NCBI GenBank assembly: GCA_000469685.2 | Contig: LS997564.1 | Span: 23,462,165 to 23,526,164, forward strand | Length of the DNA: 64,000 nucleotides | DNA from: Haemonchus contortus | Taxonomy: Eukaryota > Nematoda > Chromadorea > Rhabditida > Trichostrongylidae | Direction: 5' to 3' | Part shown: one piece after another, positions 42,077-53,939 of the stretch | Position numbering within the stretch: the first letter of the stretch is position 1 | How the letters are laid out: every line of letters begins with the position of its first letter | The notes under the pieces: model-generated | What the model was told of the DNA's origin: nothing | The model's input: only the letters and a program-made list of their open reading frames with translations | Databases searched by the model: none | Position numbers and translations under genes: made by a program

Positions 42077-43064
42077 CAGGAGGAAGATGTGATTAAGTGG
42101 GATCGAAGATAGAGTAAATCAACAAAGATATGCTCAATTATAGGTGGGATTACAAAAGGCTCAGAACAGCTTTACTAGGAAATGTTTATTGAAGTTGCTG
42201 GAGTCGTCTACGATAGCATTTCTATGGCCCCTTCTCGGAACCCTAACCTTGGCCCAACTTCTCGAGCTTGGCGAAGGCGGAAGCTTGACGTGCTAATTTT
42301 CTACGAGATTCTCAATAGGCACTTTTGTCTTCATCTAATCATAAGTAATTTTCGTGATGTTGAAGTATCCACGACTCCAAATTACTTCTCCGTACATCTA
42401 GACTTTACTGTAGAGCACTTTTCATCACGAATTGAGTTTACGACAGTTACATAACGCTGAGTATGAAGAGTAGCTCTTCAGGTTTAAGGAATATCTATAT
42501 GACGACGTGGGTCCGTAATGACTTCTTCATATTTACGTTTTATGTTTTGCTTTGATTCTGTCCTCTCTCTTCTCATCTAGTCACTTCAGTCGTAAGTTGA
42601 TGGTACCCGACCATCATTTTACACGTGTTAAACGAACACTAGGTTACTTTTCTTTTACAGTGTACATGAGGGTTCTCATGTCATATGTACATATAATCTA
42701 TATATATAAATAAATAAATAAATAAATATAGATATACTGCATGCATTAATATATGTTAGGTCTAGTCAAGTTTTCGGCTCTGGATGCAACGAGGTGGTCC
42801 TTGATTCTGGCTACCACTAACTTCATTGTTCAATGCTCCATTCAAATGTTGGCACAGCTGTTGCTCTCATGTGACGATGTGACGTGGTGCCCTCATTGAA
42901 TGAATAGTTGACTCATGATGGTATGACTTTGCAGTTTTTGATGGGTCCTATTCATTGTGGAAGATGAAGGGTGTGGCATATTAGTGGCTCACAGCACATG
43001 TTCGAGTCGAACCTGAACAAGTCCATCACTAGAACAGCCTGCCTGCATCACTAGGACTGGAAGA
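42077..43064. other. Unassigned DNA with (AAAT)n tract
   Basis: Contains a short tetranucleotide tract at 42706-42728 and short ORFs of no recognisable family. Confidence 0.45.
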
Positions 43065-43514
43065 TTGGGAGACACAGATCTCTCCGAGCATTTGGGCACA
43101 GAGGACTATCATAGTAGTTGTCTCAGCTTACTGGTGAACATTTCTAAGAAAACTGTCGAGGGAACGAAAAAAACTATCAATGAGGGAAGCGAGAAAGAGC
43201 ACCCTCCAATTCTACCGATGACTCAAAAAGGGAGCAGCATCTGGGCGGGTAAGATGATTACCTCGGAAGAAAAATCTGGAAAGCAGAAAGAATTGGACTC
43301 TCAGTTGAATCACCCATCCTGGGAGGCTTATTTGAAAAAAATATATTTTCGTGTCCATGAAACGTTCCTGAGCACCAACGCGCGAAGTCGGTTACCGTCC
43401 CTTATCTGCGATATAACGCTCAAGGTTGGAAAAAAGCGCCGCTCCGAACCTTTTCTGTTTGTGAGGATTGTTGAGCGACGAAACTACTTCAGTCCGTGCC
43501 TTCCTTACATTTGA
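43065..43514 (+). CDS. Hypothetical 149-codon ORF
   Basis: Uninterrupted ORF rich in Lys, Glu and Ser (KKTVEGTKKTINEGSEKEH near residue 28). There is no signal peptide, membrane segment or family motif I know. It may be a chance ORF or an exon; a mariner element begins 80 bases downstream. Low confidence. Confidence 0.2.
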   Translation: MGDTDLSEHLGTEDYHSSCLSLLVNISKKTVEGTKKTINEGSEKEHPPILPMTQKGSSIWAGKMITSEEKSGKQKELDSQLNHPSWEAYLKKIYFRVHETFLSTNARSRLPSLICDITLKVGKKRRSEPFLFVRIVERRNYFSPCLPYI

Positions 43515-43594
43515 ATAAATATCGTCTTTCCACAAACCTACTGCTTTTTCTACATGTTAGCTAAATCACTCCATGCCCAGAACACCTCCAAATA

Positions 43595-44867
43595 TTAGGT
43601 CGTGAAGAAAGTTCTTGCGTTTTTGCGCCTCAAACTTCAAATGCACCTATCTCGGCTCAAATAAAACTTCATTAATCGAAATAACAAGCATTTGTATCGA
43701 CACTCTTTGGCCAACGAGAAACAAGTTTGTTTATCCCATTCGCATAGAAGTCCGGAAGTCCGGAGATCTAGAAGAGATGAAATCGTCGGACGCCGCGGCA
43801 GCATCATGTTGGGTTTTGAAGCATTTCTCCTTGAGAAAGCCGTCGAAATTTAGAGAAATGGTAGACTTTGGGGGCAAAGTCTGGGGAATATGGTGGATGC
43901 GAGAAAGTTTCATAGAATAGCTCCATCAATTTTCTCAGGGTAAGTTGTGCGACGTGGGGCCGAGCGTTATCGTGGAGAAGAACTGGCCTCTTCCTATTCA
44001 CCAGTGCCGGGCTCATGAGCTGGAGTTTTCGATGCATTTCTTCAAATTCTTGTCAGTACTTCTCGATTGTTACGGTTTCACCCAGATCCATGAAGACGTG
44101 GTGGATCAGCCCGGCTGCAGACCACCAAACGAGCACCATGACCTCCTTTCCATGCTGCTTCAGCTTCAGAAAATGTCGTGGGGCTTGATCCTTGTCCAGC
44201 CACTGGCCTGATCGTCGCCGGTTGTCGTACAGAACCCATTTCTTATCACACGTCAGAATACGGTCTAGAAATGGATCGTTGCTGTTGCGCAGAAGCAAGG
44301 CGGAGGCGAGCTCGAAGCGGCGGTCATCCTGGTGCTCAGTCAACTCATGCGGCACCCACTTATCAAGCTTCTTCGACTTCCCGATCTCCTGCATGTGGGT
44401 GCCAAACGTATTCAATCTCGAGCCAATATTCTTCAGCGTTGTACGTGGATTCTCTTCCACTAACGTTTTCAATTCTTCGTTGTCAACGGCCGATGGCCGC
44501 CCACTATCATCATCTTCCAAGCTCTCATCGCCGGTACGAAATTTTTCAAACCACCACCTTGCTGTACGTTGATTCGTCGTTTCTGGAAGAAAGGCATCGT
44601 CGATATCCCGGGCCGTTTCCGGCGCACTCCTGCCCAAGTTGAATTGGAAAAGAAAAATCGTGCGGATCTGTCGTTTGTCCATGCTGATTTCGACCTTCTA
44701 AAAAACCCCCGAAATCACTCCAGGACAAAACCGATTATATATTTGGACAGAGCAAGAAATGCGCTTTAGAGTGGTGTGAAACTTGCAAAAATCTAATAGC
44801 AAATAACACCGCGGCGAGCATTCGAATACTGGGCGCCAAAAAACGCAAGAACTTTCTTCACGACTTA
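43595..44867 (-). pseudogene. Full-length mariner with disabled transposase
   Basis: Ends TTAGGTCGTGAAGAAAGTTC and the complement of TAAGTCGTGAAGAAAGTTC bracket 1.27 kb, the normal mariner length; TA precedes the left end. The - strand from 44682 encodes an N-terminal helix-turn-helix (LFQFNLGRSAPETARDI, WWFEKFRTGD) and the first catalytic region ILTCDKKWV. An in-frame TGA near 44050 follows IEKY, then come the second catalytic region LLHDNARPH and HPPYSPDFAP. The third aspartate position of the DD34D triad, 35 residues after the second, reads Val. A frameshift near 43850 moves the C-terminal part (ending INKLVSRW-like text) to another frame. The element is dead. Confidence 0.88.
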
Positions 44868-44889
44868 TCTTCATTATAGACCTTTATCG

Positions 44890-45395
44890 GATTTATGAGT
44901 TTCCGCTCGAATCCCACTCCCTGTGAGCGGAGTCTGGTCCTGCCACCCACCATAAGTGTTCCTTTCCTGTCACCTGTGCTCCTACAAAATCTGAACTTTC
45001 TAGGTCCACGGGGACAAGGAGTTATGATTTTCCAAAGTGTTTTCATAAAGCATTGCATTTTTGGAGAACGCCCCGCCCATCGGGGGTAGGTCTCCCCAGT
45101 TGGATCTAACTTACCAATGCACACCTCTAGCCACCTTTAAAAATTAGTTTTGAAGCCGTCTTTTGACTGATTTGAAATCATGGTCCTCAGCCCAGCTCTT
45201 TCGATGCACGCCACGCCCGCTGTGGGCGGGGCTTCGCCAAGCTGATGTGTGCTTTATACTTCTCGGGACATGGCCCACCCATCCCAGGTTTGACCCGGTC
45301 TCTCCAAGCAGATCTAAAGGAGCTATGGAATTTCGTGACAGACATACAGACAGATAGACGACAGACGAAGCGCTTTATATAGTAGTAAGTAGGAT
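44890..45395 (-). repeat. Inverted relative of the 38040-38610 repeat
   Basis: Reads on the - strand with words found in the 145-bp unit (CATAACTCCTTGTCC, GTGGACCTAGAAAG, AACACTTATGGTGGGTGGCA). The outer end TATATAAAGCGCTTCGTCTG parallels the start of the 38 kb copy. It contains a hairpin-forming CGCCCGCTGTGGGCGG at about 45215. Confidence 0.65.
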
Positions 45396-45619
45396 GGAAG
45401 TATAATATAACGAACAGAGGCTAGAGCTGCGAGTACCGATGCTAATGCTTTCCGTAGCTAGAAAAGTTCTATTCCATCAATTTTAAGTTGAGCTAAGTCT
45501 GCACTGATGTATCAATCCAGCAGGTTGGCACATCTGCTTGATAGGAAAGCGTAAAACCGTATTTGTACAGATGTTGGGGTGATTGCGGCCGATGGAGAGC
45601 ACAGTCATGCAGTCCCTAC

Positions 45620-48600
45620 ATGTCACATATTATACCATTGGCATGCTCCACTACCGTTCTTCTACTTTCCTTTTTTATAGCGGTAAGTACCTAGAAAGAT
45701 TGATTTTTGTGTGTCGCGTCTGGGTCGTGTGTGGGCATTGCTAAGTGCCACTATCACAAATTCGGTCTGGATGTGGAATCTCGGCTCAATACCCACCTAG
45801 GTTTGCATTCCATTCTCTCAGGAGTGACTCGTTGTCTCAGATTCACTCGAGAGGATCGAAGCATCAAAGGCACCGTTCACTTAAATTTGGGTAATCCAGA
45901 TTATGATGAAAAATGGAAGAGAAGATCGAAACTAGTGCCACTGAGGTGAAGAAACTGCGTGAATCTGTGTTTCCAAAGCGAAAAAAGGCTCCAGAAACCC
46001 GAACCGTTAAAAAGGGGGCTGGACGAGAATGAAACAAGAAAAATGAAGAAGGTGGGGCGCCTGGACGAGCTAAACAGTGCGTTTCACTGCGTGCGTGTGG
46101 GTCCTGGTGCGAATAACAGATGGTAAGCCAAAATTCATTCACTCATAAGCATAAATAAACAAAAAAAAACCCTAGTAACAGCAAAAGTAGCTCACCTCAT
46201 TCAGCCTCTAGGAGTAGGAAATTAAATAAGGAATCGCGGTAGCAAAAAGAAAAACAGAGGAAAAAAGAATGGGAGAAAAACATCGCCCTATCACTCGGCG
46301 ATTAGCTGATTGTGCGTGGGTCCTAGAACGAATAATAGCAATCTGTATTGTCTCGACACTCGTCTAACGTGACACCGATCGAGAGGCGGGAACGCGAACT
46401 ACGGCAACAACGGGCTTCCACTATGCCTTAAGCGCCGAGATTGTGGAAGCGAGGGGGTCCCTTCTACCACCCATGGGGCGCTGAGTATTCCTAGAGGTGA
46501 ACGGTGCCTTTAACTTGAACACTGGTTGACTTCCGTAGGCCAATGTGTAGGACAAATAGGCATTCAGACGTCTTTATGATCCCATATGAAAGTTGTATGC
46601 ATGGACACACCTCACAAGGCGATTGATCAAAGCAACAACATTTTTAATTCTGCTTTATTGTGTTTGTTTAGCGTCTTTGGAATGAGACGATCCTTACAAA
46701 TAATGTTGTGGCTGATCGCAAGAACATTACTGAGTCAGCTAACATGACGAACATCCAGAAGAAAGAGATGGCAATCAGAAAACGGTTGCTCAGCAATCCT
46801 TATCATAAGGTACGAAAACTATCGTTTATCAAGCTCAATCGCAGGTATGAGTGACCTGGAACCTGCTACGTGTGTCCACATGCTTCCTTTTTTGTCAAAA
46901 CTCCGAATTCTCCACTTGAATACGTCACTGACCCTTACAAGCTTTGGATACAGCTATTCTCCAAAAAGAGTTATTGTTAGACGTTGGTCACTGAACCGTG
47001 AAAATAAGGTGCCATGGACTGATATAGCCGTAAGAGACTTCCCCTACTTGAAGGGTTAATACAATGAAGTATTTGAAGCGCTTTCCACTCATTATTTCAG
47101 CTCGATGAACTTTGTAGCGAGTTGGATCAAACGTGTTTCGTAATCGCTGATAAGGTTGAAGAGTACAACGGCAAGTGAGATTCTTTCCATTTCTATTTCA
47201 TTGTACATAGCATACGTGTATATTCTTATATACATTCACTTACACGTGTTGCGCCTATAAAGCTTACTTGAAAGAAAACGTAGTTGGGAGGGGGGGGGGG
47301 GGGACACGTAACAGTGTTAACATATCAAGGAATTATCAGGCGACACGGCGTTACATCTTACTTCGTGTTACACCAGGGACATGCAATTTGTAATTTTTGA
47401 ACTAAACCTCAAGAGGGAAGCAGCAACGGGCTGGACGAGTTCTCATCTAACCCACCCCGATGCTCCTACCCTCCTTCGTCACTGGTACAGTTATACTGAC
47501 ATCGTTATGTGTGCCCTCCCCCCCCCCCCCCCTACTCCTCCCCATCTCCCCCAACTACATTTCACCAACTTTCTTATATGCTTTCTTCTAATTTATCAAC
47601 TCTTGACGAACACTGGATTGGTGAGCTGTTGCCAATTATCACTCCGCAGTGCTGTTTTTCATTGAATGAGGGTACTACGAGAAAGATTGTATACAACGAA
47701 AAGATTCTTCAAACGATGGTAATTTCAACGGGCTTGAATCGACAGATTGAGAAGTACCTTAGGTACCACTTATATTTAGTGCTCGTAGTTTGAACTCTGC
47801 TTGATTTTCTCCCCAAAATGATGAGGATGCGCATGGGGGACGTGCGATTCGTGCGATTCTGTGTGCGCGGCGGCGAAATTCACGATGATTCAAAACAACT
47901 CCGACGCCTATCACTGGGGCACAAACTTGAAGTAGAGTACTTTAGTAGGGTCGGAGAATCCTACTAACCTAGTTCACTTTGAATTTGGGCCTCAATGATA
48001 AACGCCGTAGTCGTCCAAATCGCACCGTATTTTGCCGAGCAATTCGCCGCGCGTACCCAGAATCGCACGAATCGCAACACACCCGGATGCGCATATGTTT
48101 TGCTAAACTTTTAGAGGTGTTTTTTGGTTGCAAAATCACTCTTGCTTCTTACGCCAGCAAGGGCAACATAACCATTACTTCATTGTTTTTCCGGACCAAT
48201 ACTGTATTTTTCAAACAGATGGCTAACTTAGATTAATGGCATTCCGATCACTGCGACGCAAAGGGCCAAAAGGAGTTCTTACGCTTTCGGATGCCAGAAT
48301 TCTGCCTCCCTCACGTAAGCGTTGGGTTGTCTAGACAATACGAGTGTACTACCCACTAACCTTAGCGCATAGATTTCAGCGCTGACATGGGAAAACTTCA
48401 ACACCAAAACCTGGAAGATTGATAAACGTACGGTGCGCTTAGAATATGCGCGTCTGATGGTGGTTGGAGCTTTCTTCAGTGGTGCATTGGAGTTCAACAC
48501 AACAAGGAAGCAAGATGTTCTTCTAATCGGACTGGGCGGTGGAATCATAAACAACTACTTCACGACATTACCAAATCACACGGTTAGTTGACATAAATGT

Positions 48601-51600
48601 ACTACTGTTGACTACTTATCAACAAGTAATTTGGCCTTGAATAGGCAACATTTAGAGGTCCAAATCAGTTACAAACAAACCGGTAACCGTTAAAAACAAA
48701 ACAAGCTATATTTCAATTTGCAAAAAGTTGACAAAAGAAATCTCTGAGGATTGGATGTTGGTGAAACACCTGGATTTGAAGGAAAACGAGGATGAATTCG
48801 AATCCAAACTAGGTGCTGTTCCTGAGATGCTGGGAGTAGTAATGTTTCATAGAAGATTGGAAGAGCACCGGAGAGCAGCAATGTCTCTTGTTCTATACCG
48901 TATGTCCGTTTGTAGCATACTTAGGTGCGGCTGCTCTTGCTCTTGGGACTATTTCATCTAGTGGGATTCGGGTTCCTTTCCTTAAAGGCACAGTTCACGA
49001 TAATTTCGGGTAACTCAGATTATAACGAAAAGCGGAAGATAAGATGGAAAATAGTGTGAGGAAGCGGAGGAACTGCGTGGATCGGTTTTTGCGAAGTGAA
49101 AAAAAGCTTCGAAAAACCGTTAAATAGGAGGCTGGACGACAATGAGACCAGAAGAATGAAGAAGAGCGGGGCGTTTGGACGAGCTACGCACAGCGTGGGG
49201 ATCCTGGTGCAAATATCTGACTACGGTAAGCAAAAATTCCTCTGCTTATAAGCATAAGTAAACAAAAAACCTAGTTACAGCAAAAATGGCTCACATTTTC
49301 CAGCCTTTTGGGGTAGGAAATTAAAAGGGATTGCGGCAGCAAAAAGAATAACGGAGGAAAAAAGACTGGGAGGAAAACATCGCCTCATCACTCATCGATC
49401 AGCTGATTGTGTGTGGTTCCTAGAACGAATAGTAGCAGTCTGTATTCTCGACACTCGTCTAACGTGACATCGATCGAGAGGCGGGAAAGCAAATCAAGAC
49501 AGCAACAGGGCTTCCGCTATGCTGACCATCGAGATTATGGATTATTGAGCGAGAATGACTCTTCTACCACCCATGGGGGCCGCTGAGTATGAGAGAGAAG
49601 AAGAAGAACTCAGTAACCATTTCTATCTTGGACCGTGCCTTCAAGCCTGTGAAAAGAAAATTCCGTCGAAGCTAGATTGTGGTATGAACAAAAATTCCTT
49701 TCCATATAGAGGCGTTGGCGCATCCCATCTCGTACCTGCCGTTGCTAAGGATCAGTGGCAAGACAACATGCCGTGGTTGATTAATTCATAGACACAGTTC
49801 ACGAAAGAACTCTTTCCATCAAATCCATCGCGGGATGGACCGGTGGCCACAAGGATAGCACATGCGACTCTGTTTGGCTGAAAAACGACCTCTACAAGGG
49901 GCTGTAAAGGCTCCAAAACCGGCTTGCCGACGTACACGCTCAAGAGTGGCCGTATCATGACGGCCTTGTCAAGATTGCATTCTTCACAATCGAGCTTCAG
50001 GACGCTCACGAATATTACGCTACTGTGAGAGACACTTAGACGGTTAAAGACCCAGTTCCTCTCTTTCTACTTTTTTGAAGCCTTATATTTCTTGAAAGCC
50101 GCCTATTTTCGCGCTTTCTTCGACATTATTATTTCGCTCAAGCTAGTTATCACAGAATTACTGAGAGCACACTGCCTATTCTCAGGTTCTTTGTCTGACC
50201 TTGAGTTTGTGATTTCTTTATAAATTTTGACGATTTCTGAATTTACATAACAAATTCTGATGAACCAAAACTCAGGGCAAAGAAGGATCTACTGAAATGG
50301 CAAGAATGAAATTTAGATAGCAGTCACAGTTGTCGATATCGATCCAGTGATGAAGCGAATCGCAGAGAAGTGGTACGACTTCCATGAATCAGCAAATCAC
50401 CAAATAGTGATAGAGGACGGTGTGAGATTTGTACGTGATGCTGCTAAAAAGGGTTTGTCATTTCCAGAACTTATTGTTTTGCAGCCACGAATAGCGGTGG
50501 TTGATAGTAAGGTATGTTCTGTTGATAAAAGGATAATGGGGTATTGGCAAGTGGCGCATTATCAAATTCACGCATGATCACGGGTTCAAATCCGAATCGA
50601 TATCTACACATACCTATCAAGCCTTTCATCAAATCGGGGTCGGCTAGTTGATAGAAGACTCACCCGGGAGGATTACGTCGCTATGTTTCTGAGTTCAAGT
50701 CAAATGCTGGTTGCATCCCACAGACGGAATTGGCTAACGCCCAAAGACTATAGTTCAACCCCTTATGAGCCTTAAATTACGTTAGCTCCAACTGGAAGTG
50801 CAAATATACCACACCCGGCACGCAGAGGGTTTATGTGGGCCATTCTTCTGGTTTGAAAAACCCAGAGAGAACTAAATTGGGAAGGTCAAAGCTTACCATT
50901 TTAGTAAGGTGTGGGTCTTTCTTCGCGAAGTTAACTAGGAATAACTACAGAACGAGCACCGGTACATTACGAACTTGATGGGTTGTACGTCGTCGGAAGT
51001 GCTCTTTAAAGTTGACCGAACTGGTTTGATACCGAAGCTAGAAAGGAGCGCGTTTTTAGTAATATCGATGCTAAGTTTTACTTGATTTGGAAACGTCTGA
51101 TTACCAGTCGTCATCCAGCAGCCAGATTTTCAGACTAAACGGAATTCGAACAAGTGCTCTGCAGAATAGGAGACAGTGTATCCACTCTTTGCTTCCAAGG
51201 ATAGAGCCTCTTTGACATAATCAAACATTTTTAGGAGTCAAGTACGATGCAATACTACTCGATGTTTGCTACAATGTACCCCGTTCCATGATGTGTCCAA
51301 TCGACGAATTCCTAAGTGACGATGTGATTGAAGCAATGAAAGCAGTCACGTCTGAAAATGGTTTATCTCCGAGTTTTCCATCAAGAGTGAATGTTAAACG
51401 CGAAACTGACCAATATCGCAATTCAGGTGCAGTTATCGTGAATATCATAACCACGAGGGACAGAACTGACGAGGCCGACCGGGTAGGGATTTTTCATTCA
51501 CAATGTTGGAGAATTGTAGGCAGAACTTTGGCCTCGGCGGATAATCGAGCACGTATTTGTACTTTTCGGAGGAAGGATCGAGGTCCAGTACACCATCGCG

Positions 51601-53081
51601 ACCGCATCTTGCACAGTTCGGTAGTAATAATTGAGCAAATGACCGAATTTCACTTGCTTGGGTGCTGCGGGCTGAAGATATACTAGTTATGTGATCAGAG
51701 ATGTGAATCTGTGACAAGTAGCAAAGGTGGACGTTGTATTTGAAAGCTATACCAGCATCCAGCCCATTCTGGCCATAAGCGAGGGAAGCCGGTCAATCAA
51801 TCTGCTTAATGAGTGTCTTCTTTTCCTTGAAACGTTGGAGACACCTAAAGTCAACTTTTACGCCTATACATTGGTACTGGGCAGAGGTGGTGTAGTGGTA
51901 CGTGGCGCACTATAACACATTAACGTGGTCAGGATCGAATCCCGGATCGATATTAGCCAGAGCTAATCCTTCCCTCGCTTAATTGGTACCAGACTCGTCT
52001 AGGAGGATAGAAGCACTTATTTGCACATCAACTGGCCGCCCCAAGTCATTGTACAGGCCGCATACGCATTCCTTTCTCCACAACGATTCTGAATGGGAGT
52101 CAAATGCGTGGGTGCAACTCTCAGACGGGATTGATTAGTCCATTGTATAGTCACACCCATTCAAACCACCACTACGCTTTTAATGGTTTAATGTGGATGT
52201 GCATCCTAACTACGGGATTGATTGATGGCACAGTTTATGATAATTTCGGAGAATGTGGTTTCAGACGACTACTGGAAGTGATAGTCTGGAGTAGTGCAAC
52301 AGTAGCGGTTGGACGAGAATGTAACGATAGAGTTTGTATGGAAAGAGTATTCAGACGAGCTGTTCAAATGTGCGAGCCATCGCATGCAGCTCGCTGCAGT
52401 AAGCTGCCTGCGTGCAAGGTGTGGGTCCCAGCTCCACCTCGAGTGTGCACGCACTTTAAGCTTGTTCTGGATCCCTTACTACAACCTATCTTGGTCGTTT
52501 TTCGGTCCTACAGCGTCCTTTAGGTTTTCCTTAAGGGTCACAGGTTGATCCAAGCGACTAGTACCATTCCATCGTGAACTGTACCTTTAACGCTGAAGGC
52601 CTCATTTTTATCCTACGTGGTTACGTGCTAATTTCACTGTTAAAGTTATTGTAAAGGAAGTTCTAATGAAAGAAATTAGGAAATTCTCAAACTTTCAGCT
52701 GATGGCGCGTCACACTTATGATGTGTATTGAAAACTGGTGAAGCTTTTCATGAACTGTTTATTACTGTCGCACCTTTTTTTACCACACCGAGCTTCAGTG
52801 TTTACCAATGTTTTAGGTACACTTCCTATTCTCTCGTCATTTCCCGTCATGTTACCTGATGGCAGACGGCCGTATAGATAGGGCAAGTGGTTCGAAGCGC
52901 GAATTTCCATTGCGAACACATCTGAATTGTCTCCATTCAGATGCTGTTCTGCTCAGCCAAGGAGAAGAATTCGTGGCTGGACAATAGGGATGAACTGTAC
53001 AATCGTTATATCGCCGTGGACGCTGCTCTAGGATTTCAGCTTACTCTTAGGAAGAAGTTTATTCCCAATGATTTACTTTGA
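45620..53081 (+). CDS. Methyltransferase-like (spermidine-synthase fold) protein with N-terminal signal or anchor
   Basis: Likely SAM-dependent methyltransferase-like protein of a nematode family distantly related to METTL13 and spermidine synthase; substrate unknown. Eleven exons: 45620-45682, 46672-46809, 47101-47174, 47682-47762, 48232-48314, 48380-48582, 50317-50452, 51235-51360, 51427-51482, 51727-51873, 52941-53081. All phases match, giving 415 aa. The first exon is a hydrophobic leader (MSHIIPLACSTTVLLLSFFIA), pointing to the secretory pathway. Motif I is VLLIGLGGGIINN and the next strand VVDIDPVMKRIAEKWY. DGVRFVRDA, then YDAILLDVCYN, CPIDEFL and GAVIVNII follow. The end is LFCSAKEKNSWLDNRDELYNRY and a stop at 53079. 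The acceptor at 47681 (ACGAG) is weak, and a region around 46920-46995 looks partly coding but does not fit in phase. AATAAA at 53124. Confidence 0.75.
45864..46513. mobile_element. MITE of the TTAAAGGCAC family in intron 1
   Basis: Ends TCAAAGGCACCGTTCAC and the complement GTGAACGGTGCCTTTAA, 650 bp apart. The interior is collinear with 48984-49585 (shared GGACGAGCTA, GATCAGCTGATTGTG-like, CGAACGAATA, ACACTCGTCTAACGTGACA and TTCTACCACCCATGGGG words). No ORF. Confidence 0.8.
47283..47532. repeat. Long G run and C run 230 bp apart
   Basis: A run of about 17 G near 47287-47303 and a run of about 15 C near 47518-47532 lie in one methyltransferase-gene intron, in inverted arrangement with weak matching flanks (ACACGTAACAGTG against CACATAACGATG). 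Either strand could form a quadruplex or the two could pair. Confidence 0.7.
48984..49585. mobile_element. Second MITE of the TTAAAGGCAC family, right end lost
   Basis: Starts TTAAAGGCACAGTTCACGAT and is collinear with 45864-46513 up to CCATGGGGGCCGCTGAGTAT; the terminal inverted repeat is then missing. It lies in the intron between the GLGGG exon and the VVDIDP exon of the methyltransferase-like gene. Confidence 0.8.
50541..50775 (+). mobile_element. Old, diverged SINE copy
   Basis: Recognisable from GTATTGGCAAGTGGCGCA, the B-box-like GGGTTCAAATCCG, ATCGGGGTCGG, CTCACCCGGGAGGAT and a degenerate ATTGGCTAACGCC end. Intronic, same strand as the host gene. Confidence 0.75.
51880..52190 (+). mobile_element. 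SINE copy beside an exon donor site
   Basis: Starts AGAGGTGGTGTAGTGGTACG, has the B-box-like GATCGAATCCCGG and the usual body to GACGGGATTGATTAG. A further partial 3' copy follows (CATTGTATAGTCACACCC onward). The first SINE base lies within about seven bases of the donor at 51874, so this insertion nearly destroyed a splice site. Confidence 0.8.
52224..52590. mobile_element. Short MITE of the TTAAAGGTACAG family
   Basis: Degenerate left end GATGGCACAGTTTATGATAA and right end TCGTGAACTGTACCTTTAA (complement of TTAAAGGTACAGTTCACGA), about 370 bp. Located in the last intron of the methyltransferase-like gene, directly after the SINE remnant. Confidence 0.7.
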
Positions 53082-53129
53082 TGCTAAGAGTTTCTTGATG
53101 ATTGAAGAAACAACTTGTTATATAATAAA

Positions 53130-53939
53130 ATATCTTTATTTGGATGTTGGACCCTTTTTTCATTGAACTGATCACTCTTTTGCTTTCCCACTTCCTGTGA
53201 ATAGTCACAAGACTGCCCTACATGAGATCACGACTTTTCCTCCTATATTGCGCATACTCAGATGCGGAGTTAATTTTTATGAGGCTCACTCATTTTAGAA
53301 ACGTTCTTCAACCACTTCTCTTAGCCTTAAATAGATGTAGAATTTTGAGATCGTACTTACTTCAAAGCCTGTTACCACTTGAGCTTACCTCTTTGCTTCT
53401 TATTCCTTTCCTCCTTCTAAGTTCCATTTGGTCTCACAACCAATTGGTTTCGTTTGGTACAGTCTTGAGGGCTTCTCAAAATTTTCATAACGAGACTCGA
53501 AACAACATTTATAGTTGAGCTACAAAGCATTCAAGCGAACTGTTCCTGGTAAATGACCACCGTTCGCTTTTGCCTGATACCGGCCAGCTCCTTTTAGATC
53601 ACCAACGAGCGTAGAACATGCTCAACACAGTAAAAGTTGGGGCAAGCAATAGCTCCTCCCTTCTGTTTTGAGCTAAAGATGGTGCCTGTCCATTCTTATT
53701 CGATCCCTTCCGTGAACACCGCCACGTCCAAGGATCTAACCACTCCCCAAACTAAAAGCTCTCGAGTGCCTATCACGACAAGGCATTAGTCCAGCTTTTG
53801 AGCGGGGCTCTGGCCATCTTATGTAGATGAATTTCTTACAATTAGCTTTTTTCTTCGCTGCCCGAAACAGCATTCCTCCTCGGAATACAGCCGCCGTAGG
53901 GAACCTGCGCAAAAACTCTCTAGCCAGCAAATCTTGTCA
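53130..53939. other. Unassigned intergenic DNA
   Basis: Follows the polyadenylation signal at 53124. A 98-codon hydrophobic ORF (53222-53518) has no family feature. Nothing else was recognised. Confidence 0.4.

Noticed and set aside
46920..46995. Extra exon of the methyltransferase-like gene (FGYSYSPKRVIVRRW)
   Set aside because: Looks coding, but no acceptor gives the needed phase between exons 46672-46809 and 47101-47174, which already join in frame. Kept only as a caution.
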